Positions 47,545-59,784 are shown, counted from the first letter of the stretch. The stretch is 64,000 nt of DNA from Trichobilharzia szidati (GCA_944472155.2 OX235277.1:29088804-29152803); one strand, 5' to 3'. The notes: generated by a model not told the origin, from the sequence alone. Translations and numbers: made by a program.

Positions 47545-49389
47545 TTATGCATGCTGAAGTGGTGCAATGCGACGACTTGTCTTTCATGTGCTGGTTGAAT
47601 AGTTTCGTGCAGCAAAATGACACTATTAGGCTAGAGGTGAAGTGTGTTTTACTGAAAGACTTCGAAAATCGTCTACGGAGAAATTCTGCTTCGGTATCAC
47701 TTTTAAATTCGCGGTTGATTATCAGCATCATTTTGGCGACAACTTGGACCTTTTCAGACGTTTCCTTTGGTTTCAGATTCTTGTCTATGAATCTCGATGG
47801 GGGTCCAGCGATGTCGCAATTCTTTCTCAACTGACTCGTCAGCGCATATTTTCACGATCCTCGCGGACAAAAAGTACGTTACGTTTCTGTTTCTGTTTAG
47901 TGGCACTTAACTTTTGAAGTTGATAAACTGCCCTTTGCATGTGACCTTTTTGTAAATGGACCTTCTCAGAGAGTTGTCAGTTTTCCTTCTCAACTGAACA
48001 CCAAGGAAATGAAACGTTGAATCAAACTCAACTTCCAGAGTGAAGTGGATGCTTGGGTGGGTGTTATTGAAGGTTTGGCTTTTAGATAGAAATTCTCACC
48101 ACAAGTAATGAAAGTATCATCAGTGTATTTCGCGTAGAGATGGATCTCGTCAGTAGTTGTTGATAAGGAATTGTTTTCTAGGTTGGCCATAAAGCAGCCA
48201 GCTACTCAATCTACTTGTCTGTATATTTAGTTGTTGAAAATGAAGTAGACGTTGAAGGTGCATCGTCGTAACAGCTCTTTTAGATAATGGATTAGTAGAC
48301 GGACATCGATTCTATCGGATTGAATGAAGTCACAAAAGAATCATTGGTGAAGAGAGAGATGGCATCCAGTGAGACCATTTTATACTCTGTCAAGTTGACA
48401 TTCTTAGTTGAATCACCAAAATCGAATGTATCCCGGAGGTGGCATCTTGACTGGTTTCCTTTCACCAGTTGGAGAATCTCTACCAGCCATTTTGCGAGTG
48501 AGCGATATGGAGACTCTGTCATATCTAGTTTTTGGCGGAGCCGGACATCTTGTTCGTATGCTCTAAGTAAGCCGTACATGTACGGCGTTGTAGAACAAGA
48601 TGAACACAGTTGTTTGAATAGTTTTGTGCTAATAATGGATTCGTCTTTCATTTTCTTCAATATTTTTATCAGCTGAAGCTCCGTCTGTTCAGTAGGATCT
48701 TACTGGGAAATTTGTTTTTGAAAGCTTTTATCATCAGATAGTATCACCGAGATTTCGCCTAAGTAGTCTGATAGGCTCATCAGAACGACTTCGAAACCTT
48801 TATCTGAATGTGTCATGACTAAGGTTACATTATCCTTCAATTCTTTCATCTGCTTTCAATGTTCTTTGGAATGTATATTACGAAAGCTGGTTTTGTTCGA
48901 TTGATGTAATCAATACAGCAATTCAAAATGGTTGATTTGAAATGCTTTGCACTGTCAGATGAGACTGAGATTAGATCATTCGTCTGGCCAATTACGTTCT
49001 CGAATTAGACTTTTGTGTTCCACTCATTTACTTTTGGCATTTCATCAAAAAACTTAGGTCCAGTTGCTAAGATTTACATTTAAATTGGCGATAGTGAAAC
49101 ATATGAATAATTGAAAACGTATTTTTCTCGTGCAAGTAGGAAAAGCTAAGAGACTTTAGCCTCTGGGCAAAGTTAAACTTTAAGCACCACTCACTACAAA
49201 TCAGCGAATGATCTCGAGCGCACCAACCACGTGAAGGAGGCACTTTTGTATATGGAATACATACATTGAGGAGAAAGTGCATAAAAACTGTATAGCAGTG
49301 CTACAGAGCATACCTTTCTCTCACATATGACTAAAATAGCTCTCAGTTTTAGGTTGGAGTATCAACAGAGTATAATTCCACAGTGGATA

Positions 49390-49560
49390 AAATTTATTTT
49401 GATAAAGTCTCATAGTGTTATACAATAATATTTCTGAGCAATAGATTGTGCTCGAAACGTCGTCATCAGTAAATATTACTGTATAACACTGTGAGCCTTT
49501 ATCAAAATAAATTTAACCCATAATGGAATTACACTTTACCACCGTGAACAAGTTCTATTC
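49390..49560. repeat. Compact PLE-E-like terminal-repeat hairpin
   Basis: TTTTGATAAAGTCTCATAGTG...and CACTGTGAGCCTTTATCAAA pair across a 35-bp centre that carries GAGCA...TGCTCGAAACGTC, a hammerhead-like helix II plus GAAAC. No coding part remains. Confidence 0.6.
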
Positions 49561-49599
49561 TTATATCAACACAGTAATTTAACCACTTTCCATGCATGT

Positions 49600-49800
49600 G
49601 ATTATTTAGGTCTTCTAACCCTAACTGTAACCCTAATCCTTCCTAAACTTACCCCTAACGTGAAATTATCCATGAACTAACTGTAATCTAACTCGAACCA
49701 ACCCTAATGTCGCCTTCATTAGGTTAACCTAACCCTAACTTGTCCTTGTCATATGCGTAACTTAATCTTTCTCAAACATAAGCTGAAACTTGCCATATAT
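49600..49800 (+). repeat. Degenerate CCCTAA-like array
   Basis: About ten scattered CCCTAA/ACCCTAAC words (AACCCTAACTGTAACCCTAA, CTAACCCTAACTTG). Resembles old interstitial telomere-type repeats, but spacing is irregular. Confidence 0.4.
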
Positions 49801-49804
49801 CCCA

Positions 49805-50425
49805 TTTGATAACATAACACTTAGATGAGCTTATTTTATTGATGATGACAATATTATTCGCCCGATTTCACTAACTTGCTCAGTGAGAGTTTCGAGGTCA
49901 TTGGTGCGGCCGTACTCCATTGGTAATTAGTGGTGCCTACAGTTTAACTTGAACAGGCTTTGCTTTAGTTATTGCTTATAATCATACCGATAGTTCTGTA
50001 TCATATATTCTATTTACCACTGATTTAATAATGTTTTGCCAAATATGAAGTTTTTTGAATTTTATGTCACGTGATTAACTCAAAACTTTAAATTACTGTT
50101 TCATACATTCACGCGACTTTTTATTTGAAATATACCTCCATGTTTTAATAATTTCTATCATAGAACATGTTTGTGTGTATATATGTATTTAGGTACGTGC
50201 ATATCTCTTTGACATAAAGTTTATTGGGAATGGATGAGTTATCCTTCAAGCATTCTACATGTGCGCATAACAAAAGGCAAGTTTGAGTTTATGTAGAGAA
50301 AAGTTGAAGAGGTGTATATGGATACACTGTCACTAGATTGTATACAGTTCGTACCATGCAACACTGTAATACTGAATTGAATGTCAGATATAAGAGTAAA
50401 TGATTGTGAATAGCAATGAATGCAT
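49805..50425. other. No gene seen
   Basis: AT-rich; nothing recognised. Confidence 0.4.
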
Positions 50426-50429
50426 AGTA

Positions 50430-51840
50430 TTATATATAATTATACCCTTGGGTTCCGAGTGGCACGTTGGGCTTCAACAGAACATCTCCATTTTGTCCTG
50501 TCTTCTGCCATCCTCTTCAGCTTGGACCACGATTGTCCACAGTCTCTCATCTCGTCCTCACAGGATCTCCTCTATGTCAACCTCCAAGTGACGACCCAAT
50601 CGTCGCTCCCCATTGAGATTCCACACGAGCAATGGCCTGGTGTGCGATTTCATTCGACGGACTCCTCAAAGTATGTCCAATCCATCTCCATTTTCTCCTA
50701 CATATTTGTTGAACAATCGGCTCTTGCCTGTTGGTTTGTTCCCAGACAGAGTTTCTTGCTACTAATTCTTTCTGGCTAGCCATTTGATCTTCAGTATGGA
50801 GCCAGCGAAGTGGACAGCTGTTGATGAAAGTCTGCAACCTGTTGGAAATCTTCCTCATTACACGCTGAGTTTCTGACCCTTATAGAAGGACCGACCTGAA
50901 AATGGTGCTGAAAATTCGAGTCTTGTTCCTTATGTTGAGTGCAGAAGATTTCTAAATTGGTTTCAGGTTGGTGAGGGCAGATCTTGCCTTTCCGATTCTT
51001 ACTCTGACATCTTTATACGTTTCACCAGCTGTGGCTGAAATGATGCTTCGTAGATAAGTGAAGGAGGTCTTCTCGGTTAAATCCTCCCCGTTGATGGTGA
51101 TTGGTGCTGGTTTGCTGTTGCTGGTTGGTTGGCTGGTAATCTTCATCACCTCCGTCTTCTCTGTGTCCACCTGGAGTCCTGTCTTCGCTGCCAGCCTGCT
51201 CAGCCAGTTTGTTGGTTTTCGCATGTAAGTCTTCGAGTTCGTGTGGCACTAAACATAAATCATGCACGCGCGAAATCCAGATCTTCTAGAGTCTTCTCAT
51301 CGGTCAGTACAGCGTATTCCTGCCTTTTCGCTTCCCACGAAAAGTCTGACGCATGATCCAGTCCACCACAATTAAGAATATCATCGGTGATAATAGGCAG
51401 CCTTGTCTTACTCCTGTATGCACTTCGAACGCCTCGCTGAGTTTTCCATTGTGGATCACCTGACTTGTGCCATTGTCATATAGCTGTCGGATGAGGTTGA
51501 TGAAGACTTGGGGCACTGCACACCATAGTGTTGAAGTAGTTTCCAAATTACTTCTCGGTCAACGCTGCCTGTCGAAGGCCTTTTCGGAGTCGATGCAGGA
51601 AGTTGAGGTAGAAGTTTGACAACCATTCTATGCTTTGTTGGATGACGATGCATAGAGTTGCAGTTTGATCAGTACATGATTTGCCTTTCCTGAATCCAGG
51701 ATGAATGTATAAAACTACCTTTATTTTCTCTGCTCATTGAAGGTATTCTATCTGTTGGGTTGAAATTCCAGAGTAGATTCGCTAACTTCACGACCAATTT
51801 TCCTTCTTTTTTGAGGCTTAGAACTAGCTGGTAAGCTAGT
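50430..51840 (-). mobile_element. SR2-like LINE, decayed RT
   Basis: Antisense frames: VRQGCLLSPMIFLIVVDWIM, LEDLDFARA (FADD lost), VMKITSQ, TSFTYLRSII, KWRWIGHTLRSPSNEI, and the full 3-prime end at 50440-50480. 5-prime truncated at about 51840. Confidence 0.8.
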
Positions 51841-51939
51841 ATGTTCAACACTAATGTTGTCGAGTAAGTCAGCTCTTCTATGTGTTTCGAATATTTGCTG
51901 CGTTACCAAAACCATATCCAATAGGCTTCAGACTTTTAC

Positions 51940-52215
51940 CATCAGCTGCCTTCACTGACTTCACACTGAAGACAGGATGGCCTGTGGGAAGTCACTTGTA
52001 ACAAGGAACACTGCAATGCAACGAAATAATCAAGAACCCACCGACCAACTGATATGTTAAGCAGATTGAAGATGGATCAGACACACACTGAAGAGACTAC
52101 TGAGTGACATCGTGCATCAGGCATATGCTCGAGTGGGAAGTGTTTGAGAAACGAAGAGGGGGGGATGCAGACGAAGTTATATGAAGGAAGATGAAAGTTT
52201 ATGTACAGTCTAAGC
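51940..52215 (+). mobile_element. SR2-like LINE C-terminal scrap
   Basis: RWIRHTLKRLLSDIVHQA matches the SR2 RWIGHTLR motif and what follows. Opposite orientation to the copy just left of it. Confidence 0.5.
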
Positions 52216-53035
52216 GTCAGCTAAAGAAATAGAAGACCAGTAGTTCAGTGAAGAGTCTCTTTTCGGCGAATTGAATTCCATACCTGTACAATTGCAAACA
52301 TATATATGGTTTTCCTGGATGTGTGTGTACATTAAATTTGTCAAGCGGAAATACAATTGATAAGTTTTCGGTGGATTTACGTAATACAAAAGGTGTTCAG
52401 AGGAGTTGGTTGTTGATGTAAGAGGGTAGTAACAAAAGTGATGAGTTGTCACAAATGATTGTTAAAGGAGAGTTACTTGATACCATGAATAGTTTGATGA
52501 AGGAGTTGTGCTCAGGGTGAACATCGAAACAAAATACAATACAGATTAATGTAAGAGTTTTAAAGAAATACAAGAGTTTTAAGTAGTTAGAAAAAACAAG
52601 CAAAAGTTAGGTCAAATCAACAGAGTTGTTGTCATGATAGTAGAAGTGGCTGAATAATTTTCTTTCGTACGCATAGTTCTAGTTCTTCCAGCTGAATGCC
52701 TAGGGCTTCTGCAATGCAAAGAAGATGGAAACGTATTGTCTTTGGCAGGTTGTTCTTCACTTTGTAGATTACTTTGAAGCTGGAGGTGTTCGTTGAGATG
52801 GAATGACCAGTGGTGACGAGATGCTCATTTATTGCACTCCTTATACGGCCACTACTTCTTTCCAGAAGCCACGCTGGGCAGTGTTCTTTGACCCTTTTTG
52901 ACAAGATGCGCATCGAAACGACCGATGTACCTGGCTGGCTCCACAGTAGCGAGTGAACTGATATGTACACATAGAAGTGGTCAGGTGCCAGATCCTGTCC
53001 TTTGGGCTTCCGCAGATCGGGTGGCCACTGGAGAT
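52215..53035 (-). mobile_element. PLE-D GIY-YIG end plus 3-prime sequence
   Basis: Protein end 52635-53000: KRVKEHCPAWLLE, INEHLVTTGHSI, SSFKVIYKVKNN, IRFHLLCIAEALGI, ELELCVRKKIIQPLLLS; 3-prime sequence 52215-52634 equals the inverse of 11785-12290. A related nuclease piece is at 57240-57560. Confidence 0.75.
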
Positions 53036-53039
53036 GTGT

Positions 53040-53100
53040 TAATGAAGCTCTAGGTTCCACTCGGAACCCTAGGGAATAATAATAATGATAATCATAGAAC
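53040..53100 (+). repeat. SR2/SINE-L type 3-prime tail
   Basis: GAAGCTCTAGGTTCCACTCG, GGGAATAATAATAATGA: the shared tail alone. Confidence 0.5.
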
Positions 53101-53399
53101 TCAGTGCTGGTGAATAATTTTCCTATTTAATGTAAGACTGAAGGTCATGTCCAAAAGATGTGAAATAATACAGTATTTTTGCATAAATACATTCCACAGT
53201 AGTCTACAGTAGCAATACTGGCTGATTTTGTTTTCTACTTCAGTACACAATTCTCCGTTGTTTTAAGTAAACTGCTATACCTCCTACTGTTCAGAATATC
53301 AGGTGCCTTGTGGCTTTTGTCAATTTATTCGGTACACGATATATGAAACAAAAAGATGCTTCCAAACACGGTCCTTATGGTCTGTTTGGATCAGGTGTG

Positions 53400-53935
53400 T
53401 TATTATTAACGTCATCCAGCTGATAACGCACCTTCTTATGACACCTTTATTTTTTCCACACTGGTAGGATTTCTGTTTTCGTCGGTGGGTTGATGTCCAC
53501 TGGCAGTTCTGCTTCCGCTGTTGGTATTATTGGGCATTTTGTAGGTGGTGATCAATTTAGAAGTCGTTTGAAGTGTTCGGCCCAGTGTTTCCTTTGCTCC
53601 ACCTCTTTCGTGATTGACTTTTCATTGTCATCCTTCATTGGCTCAATTTGTGTTGAACTTTTCCCCGATAGGAATCTAGTTGTTTGGTTCCCCCGTCTGG
53701 TGACACTCATATAGCCTTGTGAATATCCATGTGCTTATATACGCTGCCACCAATCGCTAGTTTACTGAAGGCACAGAAATCAGTGAAGAGTTTTCCGCCT
53801 TCGTTCATCTCTCCAAGTGCTTCTCTACACATCATGAGTTCTCTAACTGAGTTGTCTGGTTACAGTTTGGCGTTCATGTCACCCATAATGATTTTAATGT
53901 CACTGACTGGGGTATCGTTCATTTTTGCTGCAAAC
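53400..53935 (-). mobile_element. SR2-like LINE endonuclease fragment
   Basis: Antisense reading: DIKIIMGDMNAKL (endonuclease GDxNA motif), LMMCREALGEMNEGGKLFTD, FCAFSKLAIGGSVYKH, then the linker toward RT. The long plus-strand frame at 53729-54274 is antisense here and not a gene. Confidence 0.7.
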
Positions 53936-54034
53936 AACACGAAACAAGAGGAGAAGGGAAACTTTTTTGCACAGCTGCGAACAGTAGTGGGCAACATCAA
54001 AAATCGTATGGGGTATATGAATGCCTGTAGTCGT

Positions 54035-55010
54035 AGCCTGTTGTCTGGCTATACACATTTTCATAGCTTTGTTCCTCTGCAGCATAAAAGGATTGTAATA
54101 ACGACACTCAGCATCTGGGTCAGAGCTATATGTCCAAAAGATGTAACTGAAGATGAACTTAGCGTTGTATATGACATCTTCATTGAAAATAGCTATCCAG
54201 AAAAGTTTATCAGGAAACACATGACCAAGAAAGTAGAAAAGGACTATTCTCTATCTGTAAATAAGGAGCCTTAACATATACGGCTGCAGTTTAAGGGTGA
54301 TATACCGAGTGAAATAAATGCTAACAAGTTGAGAAAATCTGATCAAAGAAATTTTAATGCTGGTAAACTACAAGTCAGATTTTCTACTCGACAGGTTGTG
54401 ATTCTTGAATTGAAAGATGAAGTACCTAGACCAGACTGGCAACGTCTAAGTGAGTCTACCAACTCAACTGCGCTAGTGGAGCGAGTTATATTGGCCATTG
54501 CTCTGGGAATTTGATTTTTTGTGCTCGCTCAGGAACACCTACCAGTGTGGCTAAATAAAGGTGTAGTGAAAAATATCAACAGCTCAATATTAGACCACCT
54601 AGTCCAAAGAGACCGGCCACAATGTTAGCATTGAAGAATCCTTCTCAGCCATCTATCGGGTAACTAATAAACTGCCGAAAGCATCCAGGTACCGTCTACT
54701 CCAAACAGCAGAGGTTATCGTGATTCGCCTAAAACAACCGGTGCTCTGTCGGTCGGTCGATTTTCGACATAGAACTTTGCACATATGTGCGGCAGTTCAA
54801 GTCGCGACACTCCATGTAGCACACAAAGTAAGAGAAGAAAGTAGAAGAAATGCATAATACAGTCGGTAAACAGAGGTGTGAGACAAAGGAATAGTAATAA
54901 CGAAGAACAAAACAGTTTCATTGGAAATCATAAGTCACAAGGAGTGCACCGGTGCTCTGTGTACAGAAGAAACAGATCCAACCGCCATTACTGACTGCCC
55001 TGACCTTCTC
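54035..55010 (+). mobile_element. PLE C-terminal part, split by a 198-bp insertion
   Basis: FHSFVPLQHKRIVITTLSIW, NSYPEKFIRKHMTKK, FKGDIPSEINANKLRK, FSTRQVVILEL, then a decayed GIY-YIG region and a C-terminus (IRLKQPVLC | VQKKQIQPP) interrupted at 54750-54947. Confidence 0.7.
54750..54947 (+). mobile_element. Short SINE-like insertion with 13-bp target duplication
   Basis: 198 bp flanked by ACCGGTGCTCTGT at 54737-54749 and 54948-54960. Removing it and one copy rejoins the PLE reading frame. A B-box-like GGCAGTTCAAGTCGCG lies near its left end. Possibly a SINE-4 relative. Confidence 0.7.
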
Positions 55011-55014
55011 TCCA

Positions 55015-55820
55015 ACCTATAAATTCATGAATTTTGTTTTATCATCATTTTTCCTAATTTGTCTGACATTCAGTGTGTAGTGTTATGTTGATGCACATTA
55101 TCACGCTTACAGATGCTACTGAACTGTAATCTATTGATATTATCGATTGATTCGATGTTATTTAAACAACATTAATGTTGTTAATAACCCTAATTCTTTC
55201 ATTATTATGGATGGATATAAAACTGTCGAACCTGATGAAGAGGGAGGTTATCGAAATGAATATTCTTTGTTCAGTAATCAGTCTTTCAAAATATTTTCTG
55301 TGTATGCTTATTTATTGCACATGCGTATACGCACGTGATTACCTTTGCTGTCATTGAATTATCGATTGTAGATTGTATCCTTTCAAGGTCAAGTGTATGA
55401 GGTTTAACTCACCAACTGACCAGTACATGTTCTTAATAAAAATGATGCTATCAGCTATTCGGTATATGGAATGATATTGTTAATTAAATAAATGTCGTCT
55501 TTCAGATCTTTAAAAGTTCTTTTAAAAAAAGATTGTGCAAATGAAATAGTTCTAGGACAAAAAAGAAATTGGTGAGCGCTGAGGTTATCCAAGAAACTAA
55601 TGTATACTTTTAAGTAATTATTTCTAATGTCTGTATTTTATGTTGTAATACTTCATAATTCGAAGAGTGGTTCCAGCCTTTTTTCTTTATTCGAAGTGTG
55701 TACGAAATGTGTATGTGTGACTGACGAATGAAACTGTTTAATAGATCAAGTCGTATCGACTTCATCTATGAACACTTTCAAAGAGAAATTAGATTTTCAC
55801 AGAGATTTGTATTGCAAAGA
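55015..55820. other. No gene seen
   Basis: AT-rich; nothing recognised. Confidence 0.4.
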
Positions 55821-55826
55821 TGAATA

Positions 55827-56174
55827 TGTGGTGAGAGCTGTCTGCTAGCCAAAATTAGAAGATAGCAATTTACGTCAATGTTTACATCCCAAATCGGGAT
55901 CATGAGAGAAAACAAGAACAAAAAGCCTAACCTTGAAAAACTCAACAACCAATCACAGCAGACTTAACTTGGGCAGATACGATTTGTAGAGGGGACTGTC
56001 TAAGAAACGGCCACAAAGAGATGACAGAATAACCTTTATCGAGAATACAACCAGTCAGAAGACGTTGCTTCTCTGCTAACAATAACGAATGATAATGTAC
56101 ATAAAAAACTATAAATATCTTTTGATTTGTTGAATAAACGATCTGTTGCCTGGTCTTTGTCTTCTGTTGTTACA
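55827..56174 (+). mobile_element. Solo LTR, copy 2
   Basis: 348 bp, TGTGGTGAGAGC...CTGTTGTTACA, flanked by AATA (55823-55826 and 56175-56178). CTATAAATATC and GAATAAACG lie near the end. Slightly longer than copy 1 because of a repeated GAATGATAATG-type segment. Confidence 0.85.
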
Positions 56175-56179
56175 AATAT

Positions 56180-57015
56180 AGGACAGTTACTAACTAGCCT
56201 ACTGCGGCTTATTATTGAATTTAAATCTTACTTTTGTTAAAACCTAATCAACTAACGCACTGATTGAATTTATTCGTGTTCCTGTAACACTCTGGTTTTA
56301 AAATCTATTAACTGTCATTATTTAGAAATTATCCAATCATATATTCCTTTTAGGGGGAAATTAGTGAAACTAAGATTAGGTGATAAAGTTACACAAGTTT
56401 TCAAGAGTTCCTTTATTTCTGTTACCATATCAATTAATACCAACTATTGTGTATCGATTTTATGTAATTAAAAATGTACACTTCCCCGTGTTTTCTTTTG
56501 TTTCTGCAGTTATTTGAAGTTTTCAGAGATTCCTTTTGGTCTTTTGATATCAACCTATTGCATTAAAATCATTTTTGCTGTGTTAGCATCCCTTTGACAA
56601 CATCCACTTCTCCTCTCTATCTTTCTCCGTCAAACCAGTTGATTGTGGACAACACAGTGTTGACCTAATCCTACCAATACTTATCTGTTGCAAGGGGAAT
56701 GTAAATTCTTAACTTTTAAAACAAGCATCATCTTTAATACACCGTGATCTGCAACTATCTGTCTCGTCAATATGTTAGTCACAGTCTTTGCACGTTGATC
56801 AGGAGTCGTGACGATACCTAACTATCGTGTGGCGTTATCTGTCATTATCCCTAGGTATTGATTTCCACTGGATGTCTGTGAAAACAGGTTCAATTACATC
56901 CATCGACCACAAGTTGCCTACTGTAACAACTGGGATAGATTACAGAGACAGCCGAATGCACCAATCTCCTATCGACGACTGAAACTGCAAACAGTCCAGC
57001 AAAATCTTTTCATAC
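56180..57015. other. No gene seen
   Basis: AT-rich with one short GC-richer piece near 56760-56960; no element recognised. Confidence 0.35.
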
Positions 57016-57019
57016 ATGG

Positions 57020-57165
57020 CTAGTGCACACTTTTGCCTGATATGATTATGAGCAATAAAGTGTGCTCAAAACGTCTACCAATTATTCATACTGTGTCATC
57101 TTTTTATCAAATAAACCTATCTAATATGGAATCCTATCCTATCACAGTACCGAGATTCTACACCT
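57020..57165 (+). repeat. PLE-E-like terminal repeat, right arm only
   Basis: TGATTATGAGCAATAAAGTG, TGCTCAAAACGTC, then CTAATATGGAATCC and CACAGTACCGAGATTCTACA, as after the right arm at 33100-33220. Confidence 0.55.
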
Positions 57166-57214
57166 CCATGGATGAAAGCTTGCTAAACGTTCAATCTTGA
57201 TTAGTCTTTCTGTC

Positions 57215-58090
57215 CAGGTAGTTTGGTTAGCTACTCAGTAGCCATACACCGATTTGCACTCCTTATACGGCCACTGCTTCCTTCCTGAAGCCACGCTGGA
57301 CAGTGTTCTTTGACCCTTTTAGACAGGGTGCGAGTCGAACGACCGATGTACCTGACTGGCTCCATAGTAACAGGTGATCTGATATATACACACAGAAGCG
57401 GTCAGGTGAGAGACCTTGTCCTTTGGGCTTCTGCAGATCAGCAGGCAACTGGAAAATACTACTCTCAGTGTTGCCGCAAAGAAGGTTCTTCTTAAAGAAG
57501 TAGATATTCTCCTCTTGAGGAGATCAGTGAGTAGGTCACCTTTGAAGTCGAGGTTCATATAAAGTATCTATTTTGGCACGGATGGCGTCTCTTGCTTTCG
57601 GATTTTCTGTTTGATGCTTTTGTCTATGAATCATGGTGAATAACTGTTTTGTATGAAGATTTCTTTCAGGAAATGTAGTTCTTCCAGGGTATCAGAGCTG
57701 CAGATGCGTCGGACGCGAGTGGCAAGAGGTCTTATCGGGTTTCTTTTTCGACTGATTGGTTCCCAGATGTAGAATCTTGTCAGTTGGCGCTAAGTGTACC
57801 TCTTAGTAGTAGTTCTTTTAAACAAGTTGTCAGTAATCCGATGTTCAGCTGATTTTTGTCTATATATTGATAAATGTGACAGACAGTTTCTGTTAGTGAA
57901 ACGTGGTAAATAGTGACTCAGTGTCAAAAGACAGCATATTATTGTTCGTTACAGTGATATATTGTATATTGTCGACGAGTTGAAAGGTGTCACGAAGTGA
58001 GTACTGGCACATCTGTTTTCTTACAGGTTCTAAAATGTCATGAATTCTTACCTCAAACTGTATAGTTTGCCAAAATGGTGAATTCCATCC
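57215..58090 (-). mobile_element. PLE-D, RT end plus GIY-YIG
   Basis: MNLDFKGDLLTDLLKRRIST, SVCIYQITCYYGASQVHRS, KEHCPAWL-like with frameshift, and an RT remnant upstream (57800-58080). Close relative of 52635-53000. Confidence 0.7.
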
Positions 58091-58109
58091 AAGGAAGATG
58101 CTCCAGTAT

Positions 58110-58345
58110 ACAGTGGCACAGCGGTAGAATGCTCGCCAACCACGTGGGTGGTCCGGAGTTCAGCCGCCTGCCGACGCACTCCATTACCTCACTAAGCTAA
58201 TGATAAGACTGGTAAGGAGATAAAGTTGGGCATAAGGCTAGCAACCCCATCCGGTAAAACTAAATACCACTGCTAGCAAATCTTCAAAGCTCTAGCTTAA
58301 AGTCGTATGTTCCACTGGGAACCTTATAAATAAATAAATAGTTCC
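58110..58345 (+). mobile_element. SINE-L, most complete copy
   Basis: Head CAGTGGCACAGCGGTAGAAT (A box) and GGTCCGGAGTTCAGCC (B box); body AAAGTTGGGCATAAGGCTAG; tail AAAGTCGTATGTTCCACTGG and AACCTTATAAATAAATAA, parallel to the SR2 end. Confidence 0.75.
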
Positions 58346-58499
58346 TTTTGTTTTTCTCAAATGTATACGCTTTGTCACAAAAAACTAGTCTAATGAATCA
58401 ACTTTCATCTAATGAACACTTTTCATGTATGATATCAATAATGATTTAGTTTACTTCTGTGGAAAATATGTAGTCTTTAAAAAAACAGAACTTGATCCC

Positions 58500-58690
58500 A
58501 TAGAGTTCGATTCCTGGCCAATGTACACCTAAACCTCGCCCCGGATAAAACAGAGGGAAGATTGAGCATAAGGCTACCAACCCCCAACCGTGTAGAAAAA
58601 TGACACCATCGCCAGTAACACGTTAAAGTTTAAGCCTGAAGCCATAATTTTCACTCAGAAAGTAATATTGGAATAAAAACAAAACCCTGT
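58500..58690 (+). mobile_element. SINE-L copy, head truncated
   Basis: GAGTTCGATTCCTGGCC, GAAGATTGAGCATAAGGC, tail CTGAAGCCATAATTTTCACT. Confidence 0.6.
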
Positions 58691-58694
58691 AAAG

Positions 58695-59780
58695 TATTTA
58701 CATCAATAAGCTACCTACCATTCATTTGTTGGTATTCAATGCAGTATCGTGCACAATAAATAACACGTTCATAAAAGACTGCAATAAACTGATCGATATT
58801 TACTGTTTAAAATTTTAAGTGCATCATCTTACCACAGAAAACAGCTTTATTTTTATGATTAAAATAGTAACAGGTATCTCTGACAATGTTTTCTTGTCGT
58901 GTAGAGTTAATCTCTATGAGTCAGATTTAGCGCTATACAACACACACAGAAGAAAAATTTCTCTTTCTATGTCAATCACACGAAGAATATCACAGCATCA
59001 TCATGTGATTCATGATGGAAATTCAAGTAAAAAGAAGATGAAGTGTGCGCGAGGAATTTTATGAAATGTCAGACTTTTGTAAACAAAACTATTATTGGTA
59101 ATGATATAGTACATTTTTAACAAGGCAGAAGAAAAACACACATGGAACTAGATAAAATGGCGACTGGATAGATTTTATTCTGTCAAGCGGTACCACTTGC
59201 TAACCTGAATCAAAAAAGTTAATAGTTAAAAAAAAATAATTTTAACCTACTATTGGTTCTTCATTAGTGAGAAACAGATTTCGAGTAATAATTAAATATA
59301 ATCATGCTATGTAGGTGAACAAAAATGTTAAATTGTGGTGGTGTGATACAGACAGTGTGTGCCAACGGAATTATTATTCTCACATATTCCCACAGTTCAA
59401 TTCGGCATTAGCAACAGAATACTATATACTTTGGCTCCCGTGTCTTGCCTGCTGTTGTTACATTTGGTGTCTCTGCCTGCCGACAAACGGAAATCCTATG
59501 CCCTGCAGTTTTTTAGGAAAGAGACATATGGGTCTTCAGGCAGGACTTCGAGGCTGTCGCGTAGTTGAGGAGCTTTCAGTATCCGGCAACGATGAGGCTG
59601 TTACTCGGAACGCTGCTATGAGGTCGGACTACGGCAGCATATGAAAGTGTGAGGCGAAACACCGGGGAATACGAGCCGGAGGCATGCAAACTGCTCGCAC
59701 AGTGGGAACGACCGGACTTGGTCACTGTGAGATGGAGTTACGTATATACGATCAGAAATGCAAACTAAGAGGAGTGGGTG
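58695..59780. other. No gene seen
   Basis: AT-rich to 59330, then 59340-59780 is more balanced in composition, with frames of 69-109 codons on both strands but no recognised domain. Confidence 0.35.
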
Positions 59781-59784
59781 AAAG

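Larger units (their letters stand above)
46500..49290 (-). mobile_element. PLE-C, near full span but decayed, split by SINE-3 dimer
   Basis: In order on the minus strand: N-terminal part (LKFNFAQRLKSLSFSYL; THSDKGFEVVLMSLSDYL at about 48750-48840), RT (TPYMYGLL, DMTESPYRS, MVSLDAISLFT, KYTDDTFI with YVDD changed to YTDD), linker (LKVIPKQNF), start of GIY-YIG (CINHFTCF at about 47530-47550), interruption 46841-47526, and the C-terminus (FKVIYKTFDQ; LKPTLYVQKKYVQPLSLPLP) down to 46500. Contains stops. Confidence 0.75.

Noticed and set aside
53729..54274. 181-codon plus-strand frame
   Set aside because: The first half is antisense to an SR2 endonuclease and the second half is PLE coding sequence; it is a chance fusion of two elements.
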